Source: Ursus arctos (Eukaryota > Chordata > Mammalia > Carnivora > Ursidae). From it: 64,000 nucleotides of DNA. The stretch spans positions 49,582,177 to 49,646,176 of the forward strand of contig NW_026622863.1 of the NCBI RefSeq assembly GCF_023065955.2. Reading direction: 5' to 3'. Position 1 is the first letter of the stretch, and each line of letters begins with the position of its first letter. Positions 45,201 to 53,067 of this stretch are shown piece after piece. The notes beneath the pieces were generated by a model. It was not told where the DNA came from. It saw only the letters and a program-made list of their open reading frames with translations, and ran no database searches. Both the position numbers and the translations under genes were made by a program.

Positions 45201-48200
45201 CCTCCTTGTTTGTTTTTTGATAACTTAGGAGATCGGGGCTCAAAAGTTCCCAAGTTCATTGCTTCCCTCCACAAGTATTTCTTGAGTGCTTTCTGTGCAC
45301 ACTGTGCCGGTGCTGGAGACGGAGGGAACAGATAAGGTTCCAGCCCTCCTGGAGCTCACATTCCGATGGAAGGAGACAGAATAAGTAAACTACCAGATAA
45401 ACAAAATAAGAATGGGTTGAAATAAACGTTGTGAGGAGTAGGGAAGTGACGGTGGAAAATAATTGGATGGTGGTGGTTGGGGCACCTGCTTCTAATAGGA
45501 AAGCCTCAGTGAGGAGGTGACATCAAAAGGAAGCTGAGGGAGCCAGCTTGGGGAGATCAGGGCTGAGTTGCAGGCAGAGAGTAGCATGTGCAAAGGCCCT
45601 GTGGTAAGAAAAAGATTAGCATGCTGGTACAAGAATGGCAGATGAGGAAGCTGGCACTGGGGGGGGGGGGCGCAGATGGGGGACGGATTTGGGATGAAAC
45701 ACCAGGAGCCAACTCCTGGAGAGCCGTGGCCCTCAAAACTTTCAGTCGCAGGAGCTCATGACACTCTTGAAAATGATTGAGCGCCCCAAAGAGTTTGTAG
45801 GTACATGGGTTGAATCTGTCTACATTGGCCATACCAGAAGTGAAACCCGAGAAAATGTCTAATATTTACCTTGTAATATTGCTTAGCCAACAACAGTCAT
45901 ATAATTATTAATAAGTAGCAATTTAGTGATTATAAATGTTATTGATGAGTTATGCTAGTTCAATATATATTAATTAATATGGATAGTAAATATTATAAGA
46001 TCAGTTTTTAAATAACCGTAAGCCCAGGACACAGTAACCTAAGTCCCACATGTTTTATGAAAATTATTTCCAAACCAAAAAAAAAAAAAAAAAAAAAATT
46101 ACTGAGGACGGTGGCCCGGTTTTACACTTTGCAAATCTCTTTAATGTCTGGCTTCAGAGGAGACCTCTGGATTTTGCACATCTGTTCCTGCGCTCAGCCA
46201 GTGTCCTGTTGCCTTTGAAAACTCCACTGTCCCCCGGGGGGGCGGGGGATGAGAGCACAAAAGACAAATAGCACCTTAGTATTGTTATTAAAATAGTTTT
46301 AACTATGTGAACCCCTGAATGAGGCTGGCTGGGGGGGGGTGCAGAATCCCTGGGGTTCCCCGGGCCACACTTTGAGAATTGCTGCTGTAAGGACTTGTCA
46401 GTTGAAATTTTGTACTTCGATAAGAAGCAAATCGAAACTTTGGAGCAGTGTCTCATGGTCCTGAAGATCATGGAGAAGACATCGTAGGGGCAAGAGAAGC
46501 CAGAAGACCAGTGGGGTGCCTGCTGTGGCCCCCCGGGCAGGCAATGCTGCTGGCGGCCATGGGGGTGGTGGCCCCCGAGGCAGAGAGCAGTGAAAACAGA
46601 GGGGAGAGACGCAGGAAGCAAAAGGCAAAGGGCTCGCTGGTGGCTGGATGTGGCTGGTGAGGGGTCAGAATCATCAAATCAGGAAAGGCTTCTGGAAGTC
46701 TGGCCTCAACTGGGAAGGGAGCGGTGGGGGTGCCATGGGTATCCGCCGTGGGCACAGCTGAGGGTGACACAGCTCTGGGGGCCGGGCCCAGATTCCACTG
46801 GGCGTCAAAAGACGGAGCTGTCCAGGAATGTGGACGAGGCAATCCAGGGGGAGGCTCCGGGCTGCTATGTAGATTGGGGGTGGATTGCCTGGGAGAGGAG
46901 GGGCCCTTCTGCCCAGGCCAAAGCAGCAGCTCACCTGTAAGGGTCAGAATGCACATTCTCAGGCCCCCCCTCCAGGCCACGCGAAACCGAAGCTCTGGCT
47001 GTGGGGCCCCGGGCGACGGTGCTGCAGGCTCAGGCGAGCGCTCTCCTCCCACAGGTCCACGCGTACATCATCAGCTACCTGAAGAAGGAGATGCCCTCCG
47101 TGTTCGGGAAGGAGAACAAGAAGAAGCAGCTGATCCTCAAGTTGCCCGTCATCTTCGCCAAGATCCAGCTGGAACATCACATATCCCCCGGTGACTTTCC
47201 GGACTGCCAGAAGATGCAGGTGGGAGGTCGCCCCAGGGCGGGGGGTGGGGGAGGAGGAAGGGGTCAGCTTCTATCGGCTTCGGGGTGGGGTCTCGAAAAC
47301 GGGAGAGGTGGAGGGGAGTTCTGGAAAGCCCCTCCTGCAAATGGTTCCCTAAGGGCGTGGCTTTATGCGTTAGGACGAGGGAATGAAGAGAAAACCCCAA
47401 GGAACTGTGGCTTCATTAGGATGGACGTTTGTTTCTCTCCATATAGTCCTAGAAGGTGGTCCAGGGCTGGTTTGGTGCTTTACAGAGCCAGGGACAAAGT
47501 CCGCCTCTGTCTCAGTTCTCCTCCATGCCTGGCTTCCAGTTCCAAAATCCCCACATGGTACAGAATGGCTGCCAAAACGCCAGCCATTTTGTCTGCCATC
47601 CAGCCAGCAAGAAGGGATGAGGGAGAAGGGACGGAAAGCTACCAGTACAGTCTCTCTCTTTAAGGACACTTTCTAGAACAGTGCTGTCCAATAGTACTTT
47701 CTACTGTGATGGAAATATTCTGTGCTCTTTAAATAGCTAATTTAAATTTAAATAACCCCGTGTAGCTCTTGTGTTGGAAAGGACAATTCTAGAGTTGTGT
47801 ATGGAACGTATGCTGACATCCAGTTGGCCAGAAGGTGGCCTCCCCTGTAGGTGGCCAGGTGCCAGGTAATGTTCAGGGATTCCAGTGCTGAGGACGAAGG
47901 GACAGATCGGTATTGGGGGTCCCCTTGCATGTCCAGGTCTAGGATTAACCAGTGTTGGGGAGAGCACCAGGTCTGGGGGTCGTGTGGGGGATGCATGAAG
48001 AGCTACTGGAGGGGGGGCGGGGCAGGAGTGACGAAATAAACATGGGGACGGAAGTCCAGGCTCAGGCGTGGAGGCAGGGACTAGCCCCCCAGCCCAGGCT
48101 GAGCCTCGATTTTGAGACTGCATTAGGCTGATACTCCAAGCCTGTGACCTTTGGGTCTGAGATGGTTTCTAACCCAAGACTCTGAGGAATTCGGGTGGAG

Positions 48201-50037
48201 TGAATGTCGCTTCCGCCCCTTACTAGCTCTGTGAGTCTGGACAAGTCACCTTGCCTGAGCCTCAGTTTCTTCAACTGGGAAATGGGCAGTGGGATCATAC
48301 TTACCTATTGCAGTGGCTGCCGAATCAGCCAGTGCTTGCAGCCCCCTAAGAACAGCATGTGGCGCAGAGCTGGGGCTACGTCAAGGTTCTCAACCTCAGC
48401 GCTACTGACACTTGGGGTCAGAGTGTTCGTGGTCAGGGCTGTCCTGTGCATTGCGGGATGTTTATATCCTCCCAGCGTCTGGGTGCCAGTAGCACCCCCG
48501 GCTGTGACAATCAGAAATGTCTCTAGATCTTGCCAAGTGTCTACTGGGGAAGGGCACCATAACATCTCCCCTGGTGGAGAACCACTGGGCTAGATAAACA
48601 GCTGCTGGTAAGATCACGTGGACGATTCTGGAACACTTTTTCCAGATGCATTCAATTAGCCTTTCCCACCCCGCAAGGGAGGGGAGCGCTAATGTTATTT
48701 GATCTATTTTACATGTGTGGAAACTGAGGCCCAGAGAGGTGAAGTCACTTGCCTGAGGACACACAGCTCCCAGGTGGCAGAACTGGGTTGGGACCTGGGC
48801 AGGCTGGCCCTGGAGTGCAGACACACACCCCCTTATATGTCCAGATCAGCAGGCCTCTCCGCCTTGGCTCTGGTGCCATGAAACGGATCGGGCTTGGCTG
48901 TGACTCTCCGGGTGCGGGCGATGCAGAGCGGCCACGGGAGAGAAGCAGCGTGACCACCAATCCAGCCCCACAGCTGCTCTAGCCCGAGATGACTTCTGGG
49001 AGGCGGGAGGGCTGTCCCAGGAGCTCCTAATCATCCGGCCATCCCAAACCTAACCTCCAATCTTGGCAGCAAGCCACTCACCCGGTTCTGTGAAGTGGGT
49101 GACAGAGCTAACAGAGCAGGAGGAATGGAATTTTCTCGATTTGCACAATGGCGGGGCTGCCGGGCAGCTGCAGCTGGGGCGCCACAGAGGCCGGGCAGAC
49201 CCGGGGCTGTGCTCGCTAAAGCTGGGGCCGATGTCAACATATTGAAAGCCTTCTCTACCAGCTGGTAAACGGCTGCTACTCTAAGTCCTCAGAGGGCAGC
49301 TCACGTCCCTACTGTCCAGTGATTCTGGGGGTACGCCTGGCACAGGGGGAGGGCCCCCGGGATCCCTCTGTCCAAGTCTCTTCTGAGTGGTGTGGTGGGT
49401 GCCCGAGTCAGTCAAGCCCCCCATGGGGCTGGGGGGGCCTTGAGGACGGTGCCCCCTGACTTCGCAGTGCCCCCCCCCCCAACAGGAGCTGCTGATGGCT
49501 CACGACTTCACCAAATTCCACTCGCTGAAGCCGAAGCTGCTGGAGGCTCTGGACGAGATGCTGACGCACGACATTGCCAAGCTTATGCCCCTGCTGCGGC
49601 AGGAGGAGCTGGAGAGCACCGAGGTGGGCGTACAGGGCGGCGCTTTCGAGGGCACCCACATGGGCCCGTTCGTGGAGCGGGGGCCCGATGAGGCCCTGGA
49701 GGACGGCGAGGAGGGCTCCGACGACGAGGCCGAGTGGGTGGTGACCAAGGACAAGTCCAAGTACGACGAGATCTTCTACAACCTGGCGCCGGCCGACGGC
49801 AAGCTGAGCGGCACCAAGGCCAAGACCTGGATGGTGGGCACGAAGCTCCCCAATTCGGTGCTGGGGCGCATCTGGAAGCTGAGTGACGTCGACCGGGACG
49901 GCATGCTGGATGACGAGGAGTTCGCCCTGGCCAGCCACCTCATCGAGGCCAAGCTCGAGGGCCACGGGCTGCCCGCCAACCTGCCCCGCCGCCTGGTGCC
50001 GCCCTCCAAGCGGCGCCACAAGGGCTCTGCGGAGTGA
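36114..50037 (+). CDS. EHD2: EHD2, EH-domain membrane-remodelling ATPase, 5 coding exons
   Basis: Dynamin-like ATPase that oligomerises at caveolar necks and stabilises caveolae at the plasma membrane. Coding exons: 36114-36517 (its exon starts at 36054), 37209-37306, 41321-41733, 47055-47219, 49486-50037. They total 1,632 nt, 543 residues plus TGA, the same length as human EHD2. The start sits in the strong context GCCACCATGT. Visible parts: N-terminal MFSWLKR membrane-inserting segment; P-loop GQYSTGKT at 65-72; KPF loop at 120-122; DTPG at about 153-156; NKAD at 219-222; a helical region with a basic [16 protein letters not shown] stretch; an acidic linker ([13 protein letters not shown]); and a C-terminal EH domain with the EF-hand loop [12 protein letters not shown] at 494-505. 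All introns are GT-AG. The exon 6 acceptor is preceded by 11 C residues. No frame damage was seen. Confidence 0.98.
36640..36840 (+). repeat. MIR SINE fragment in EHD2 intron 2
   Basis: Reads CTTGGCCAAGTGACCTAACC, TCTGGAAAATGGGGATGACC and CACAGAGTAAGTGCTCAGC: the MIR core and tail. Confidence 0.8.
36848..37041 (-). repeat. Carnivore SINEC in EHD2 intron 2, reverse strand
   Basis: Poly(T)/AAGATTTTATTTATTTATTT to CCACCCAGGCGCCCC. It lies only about 165 nt from the exon 3 acceptor. Confidence 0.95.
38291..38356. repeat. TG repeat passing into CG repeat
   Basis: About 21 TG units directly followed by GCGCGCGCGCGC and CACACGTGTG. The purine/pyrimidine alternation is nearly unbroken for some 60 nt. 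It lies in EHD2 intron 3. Confidence 0.97.
39223..39266. repeat. TG dinucleotide microsatellite
   Basis: About 21 uninterrupted TG units in EHD2 intron 3. A shorter TG run lies at 23239-23275 and another at 15069-15088, both in BICRA introns. Confidence 0.97.
39880..40070 (-). repeat. Carnivore SINEC, older copy, reverse strand
   Basis: AAGATTTGATTTG to CACCCAAGCCGCCCC, with TGTTTTAAC-like sequence on both sides as a probable target duplication. Confidence 0.9.
40126..40316 (-). repeat. Carnivore SINEC with a 16-bp target-site duplication
   Basis: AAGATTTTCTTTATTTATTT to CCACCCAAGCACCCC. Perfect duplication AAGCTCACCCATTTTA at 40100-40115 and 40318-40333. Confidence 0.96.
42150..42570 (+). 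repeat. L2 LINE 3' fragment, + orientation
   Basis: CTCAGGGCCTTTGCACGTAC, CCTTCAAGACTTTGCTCAAC, CCCCAGCACCTGGAACAGAG, GCTCAGTGAATATTTATCG: a forward L2 reaching its 3' terminus. Confidence 0.75.
42590..43100 (-). repeat. L2 LINE fragment, - orientation
   Basis: Starts GTTGAACAAACAGTC at the L2 terminus and reads outward through GCCCAGCCCTGTGTTGGG and GAGGACACAGCAGTGACC. Confidence 0.65.
43450..44050. promoter_or_regulatory. Polypyrimidine tract followed by a CpG-island-like patch in EHD2 intron 4
   Basis: About 220 nt of CT-rich sequence ends in TCTCTCTCAG at 43661-43670, a textbook acceptor. It is followed by about 380 nt with dense CpGs, GC boxes (GGGGCGGGG, CCCCGCCC) and two ATTGGCCC boxes (43980 and 44030; CCAAT on the - strand). 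No known EHD2 exon lies here. Possible alternative promoter or enhancer; function is inference. Confidence 0.5.
44475..44935 (-). repeat. L2 LINE fragment
   Basis: TTCACTCAACAAACAGTCAC, GGTAAGTGCAAACGCCCTGA, GGAGCGCAGGGTGGCTGGAG. Confidence 0.65.
45255..45720 (-). repeat. L2 LINE fragment
   Basis: CACAAGTATTTCTTGAGTGC, CCAGCCCTCCTGGAGCTCAC, GTAGCATGTGCAAAGGCCC. Confidence 0.7.
45722..46386 (+). mobile_element. hAT-Charlie-type nonautonomous DNA transposon
   Basis: The left end (GTGGCCCTCAAAACTTTCAG) and right end (CCACACTTTGAGAATTGCTG) resemble paired hAT terminal repeats. The body has GAGCGCCCCAAAGAGTTTG and GCAAATCTCTTTAATGTCTG, recognisable blocks of one family. It carries an A run at about 46077-46099. 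The subfamily name is not assigned. Confidence 0.6.
48380..48588 (+). mobile_element. MER20 (hAT-Charlie) element
   Basis: Reads AGGTTCTCAACCTCAGCGCT, GGCTGTCCTGTGCATTGCGG, GCCAGTAGCACCCCCGGCTG and ends GGTGGAGAACCACTGG, the MER20 consensus from end to end with complementary termini (GGTTCTCAAC / GAGAACC). Confidence 0.85.
48640..48790 (-). repeat. MIR SINE fragment
   Basis: TTTTACATGTGTGGAAACTG, GTGAAGTCACTTGCCTGAGG, ACACAGCTCCCAGGTGGCAG: the reverse MIR core. Confidence 0.8.
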
Positions 50038-51315
50038 GCCAGCCACGGCCCGCCGGCCCTCCCTCCCTCTTGCCTTGCTGTGGCTCCCCAGCTCCAGCTG
50101 GCTGCACGCACACCCCCGCCCCAGCCTGCACGCACGCTGCCTGCCCACCTTCTCGGCTGTCAGATGGGGGCTCTCCGCTCCCCTCCGCCAGACAGTGGGG
50201 ACCAGGGGAGGGGCGAGGCTTCTCTGCCTGGCCTTTGCACCTCTCCCCTCACGTGCCCTTAAGCACATCACGTTGACATTAACACACACACATAGAGGCA
50301 TAGATTCAATCATCGTTCATTCAAGTATTTATTGAGCACATACTATGTTTCGATGCGCAGGGCTTGTTCCGGGCACTGGGGATCACAGCAGAGAGCAAAA
50401 TAGACACGTAGACCTGCCCTCAGGGGCTGACATTCTCAGGAGAGAGCACCCACACCGTCACACAGATACAGACACACACCCGGCCCTAACCAGACTGATC
50501 CCCAATTCTGGGCAGGACCCCTCGCGTCTCCCCATAGTTCAGTGGCCATTCGGTTAAAATAAGGAACACAAAGGCCCCCTCCCCCACTTCTTGCCCATCC
50601 AGGCAGGGACCACCCCTCCCCCCCCCACTCCATCCTGCTCTCAGGCCTTGGGACCACTGGGGGCTCGGAGGGGAGACACAACCTCCTACTTCCTCAGATG
50701 GACCCCTCTTCAGCCCCTCCACCCACTTCTGATCACGACCCTTTCTTTCTTAAGGATTCTTAGAGACAGAAAAAGCCCCATCGATCCTTGCTTTGCCCAG
50801 ATTGTGCCCACTTGGAAGTATTTTTGTCCTCGGCCCACGGACCCCGGTTTGAAAACCCAGCCTGCCCGCCCCCTCCCCCGGGCTCCCCACAGCTGGTGGC
50901 CTGAATTTTAGACTGACGGGGCACAGCCTTTCTGCCATCAGCCCATATTTAAGTAGAGCCCCTACCAGATATAAAGGCGCCAGGGCTTGATTTTAGTCCC
51001 CTTTTCAGGGATGCGTAGGGGGGAGGGGCTCTTGGTGCTACAGCTCTCCCTTCTTGTCCCTGAAGGGACCCCTCACGGCCCGCCCTCCACCCCTCCATGC
51101 CTTCACCACATACCAGTGCTTGACCCTGGTGGGGGACCCCATGGAAAAGATGGGGAAGGGTGACATAGGTGGGGACGATGTCCCCCCCGCCCCGATGCTC
51201 GCGGGGATTTCCACACCCACCATCACCCCCTCACACCCCATGCCTAGGAGGGGCCTGTGAACCGAACAGCGACCAGCGTTCCCACAGAGCAAATAAAGCC
51301 AAGGCTTCTATCCAC
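50038..51315 (+). other. EHD2: EHD2 3' UTR and polyadenylation signal
   Basis: Runs from the TGA to an AATAAA at 51292-51297, followed by a GT-rich stretch. It includes an L2-derived piece (50305-50420). Cleavage near 51310-51320 is inferred. Confidence 0.75.
50305..50420 (-). repeat. L2 LINE terminus in the EHD2 3' UTR
   Basis: ATTCAAGTATTTATTGAGCA, GCTTGTTCCGGGCACTGGGG, CTGCCCTCAGGGGCTGACAT: the reverse L2 3' end, transcribed as part of the 3' UTR. Confidence 0.75.
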
Positions 51316-51923
51316 GTGGAAGTCAGGCTGTCTTGGGATGGGTTGGGGGGGCGGGGATCGCTCTCCCCCGACTCCCGGGGAAGGAGAGCCCTGGGCAGGG
51401 CTTGAAGTTGCGGGGGGGGGGGGTCCCCTCCAAGGTCCCAGGGGCAGGGGGTGGAGGCCATGACTCAATGCAGCAGAGCCTGATGACTCAGGCCTGGGCT
51501 GGGGGCCAGACCGACATATTTTCCGAAGAAAAGTTACTCTGGGGCCCTCCCTCCGGGACATCCCTCCCCCCCACCTCCCGCCGCGGGGGCCTGGGAACCA
51601 AGCCCCGGGGCGTGGGGCTGTGCGCGCGCGAGCTCGGGCACATCGTGCCTCCGCCCCCCGCCCTGCCCGCCTGCGGGCACCACCTGGGACGCCACCCCTG
51701 ACACGTAACACCAGGGACAAACGGGCTTCTGGAGGAGAGGTGACGCTGCCCACAAGGACCACCCTGTGTGCGCACGCGCGCGCGCTCACTCCCAGGGGGC
51801 CTCAGCCTGCGGAACCCGCGGGCTGAGCCCCCGACACACGCCCAGACCACACCCACCGCGGCCGGGACACGCTGACCGCGCGCTCTTGCCGCCCACGCGC
51901 ACTCTCCCGCTTTCGAGGCTCCC

Positions 51924-51939
51924 AGCGCCCCCTGGCGGG
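51924..51939 (-). promoter_or_regulatory. CTCF-like motif, reverse orientation
   Basis: On the - strand this reads CCCGCCAGGGGGCGCT, a full match to the CTCF core as I know it. It lies 0.6 kb past the EHD2 polyadenylation signal. Binding is predicted only. Confidence 0.7.
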
Positions 51940-52257
51940 CACTCGGGACCTGCGCGGGCTGCGCTCCGAAATCCCGGAGCGAGGCGGTCCGCGCTCAGGG
52001 CTCCAGGGCGGGTCGCGAGGATCCCGCTGGGTTCCACTGTGCGGCCACCTGCCTGGCGCCCTCCGTTTCTGTGCCTTCTTCGCTTTCGAGTCCAGAACGG
52101 ACTGTAGGAAGCCCTGGATCCCTATGAATGGTTGCCAGCGCCCAAGGGCCTCCGAGCTTCCTTCCTTATTTGTAAACAGCAAAGATTAGTTGATTCTAAG
52201 ATGAAACCTCAGGGGGTGAGCCAGTAACAATAGCTAAGGTTTAGATACTAGGCACAA

Positions 52258-52423
52258 TCTTTTTTTTTTTTTTTTTAAGATTTTATTTGAGAGAGAAAAA
52301 AAGCACTTAGGGAGAGAAGCAGACTCCCGGTTGAGCAGAGCGCCCAATGTGGGGCTTGATCCCAGGACCCCCAGATCACGGCTCCAGCCTAAGATGCTTA
52401 ACGGACTAAGCCACTCAGGCGCC
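52258..52423 (-). repeat. Carnivore SINEC with target-site duplication
   Basis: Poly(T)/AAGATTTTATTTGAGAGAG to CCACTCAGGCGCC. Duplication AGGCACAATCTTT at 52250-52262 and 52428-52440. Shorter than the other long SINECs. Confidence 0.94.
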
Positions 52424-52439
52424 TCCCAGGCACAATCTT

Positions 52440-52600
52440 TAACTTGGTGCGTTTATTGTCTCGATTCGTCTCCTGCATAATTTATAAGGCTGATGTACTA
52501 TTATCGTCCCTATTTCACAGATGAGGAAAGTGAGGCACAGCTAAGCAGCTTGCCCAGGATTAATGATTCCGAGCCTGCATTGCCAACACTGTTTCTAACA
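52440..52600 (-). repeat. MIR SINE fragment
   Basis: TATTTCACAGATGAGGAAAG, GAGGCACAGCTAAGCAGCTT, GCCCAGGATTAATGA: the reverse MIR core. Confidence 0.75.
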
Positions 52601-52899
52601 CTCCTCGCATACAAGGTGCTGTGCTCCCAGCTCGACGTTCGGAAAGCTCTTGGATTTCCAAGATTCTAGGATCGGAACACTGAGAAGCCAAACGTTCTGA
52701 GACTAGAGCGTGTCTTCTGCCGAATCTGCCACCGACGGTTCTGATTTTCTTTTTTGAGACAACTGGATTAAAAATAATAATCAGTAAGTTAAAGATTAAA
52801 AATACACGCCGTTTTAAAAAATATTCCTGGGCCGCCGGAAAGGTGTCTACCTAGGGCAAGAGCCGCGAACCGAAGACCTGAGGCCGACGGAAATTTGCA

Positions 52900-53067
52900 T
52901 AAGAGGGAGGAGATATTTACCCTTTATCCCCGCCCCTTGGAGGCTCCAGCCACTTTACCAAGATGGCGGTAAGCGGAAGTATGTCACGGGAGGGGGCGGG
53001 AGATCTGCGCGCGCAGGCCACAAACGGGATTTCGGGGTGCCCGTGGCCGAACACTTCCTCTGCCAAG
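52900..53067 (+). promoter_or_regulatory. NOP53 promoter with repeated AAGATGGCG (YY1-like) and ETS-like sites
   Basis: CpG-rich and TATA-less. CCAAGATGGCG occurs at 52958-52968 and again at 53064-53074, the YY1 core plus start-codon arrangement seen in many ribosome-biogenesis genes. CGGAAGT (ETS/GABP-like) lies at 52974-52980, and CTTCCTCTGCC at 53054-53064 is a possible 5' TOP-like transcript start. The initiation site itself cannot be read from sequence. Confidence 0.6.

Larger units (their letters stand above)
41734..47054 (+). other. EHD2 intron 4 (5.3 kb)
   Basis: Holds a 14-15 nt G run just past the exon 4 donor, L2 copies in both orientations (42150-42570 +, 42590-43100 -, 44475-44935 -, 45255-45720 -), a polypyrimidine tract and CpG-rich patch (43450-44050), and a hAT-type DNA transposon (45722-46386). 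From 46390 to 47050 I recognise nothing. Confidence 0.75.
47220..49485 (+). other. EHD2 intron 5
   Basis: Holds a MIR (48130-48360 +), a well-preserved MER20 (48380-48588) and a reverse MIR (48640-48790). The rest is unique-looking sequence with no exon signal. Confidence 0.75.
51316..52950. other. EHD2-NOP53 intergenic region
   Basis: Contains two AP-1 motifs (TGACTCA at 51461-51467 and 51484-51490), a CpG-rich patch (about 51580-52080) with a GTGTGCGCACGCGCGCGCGC stretch near 51766, a CTCF-like motif on the - strand (51924-51939), one SINEC (52258-52423) and a MIR (52440-52600). No gene was recognised. Confidence 0.7.

Noticed and set aside
49408..50313. 301-residue open frame on the - strand opposite EHD2 exon 6
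   Set aside because: Same cause: shadow of a GC-rich exon. It overlaps the EH-domain coding sequence base for base.
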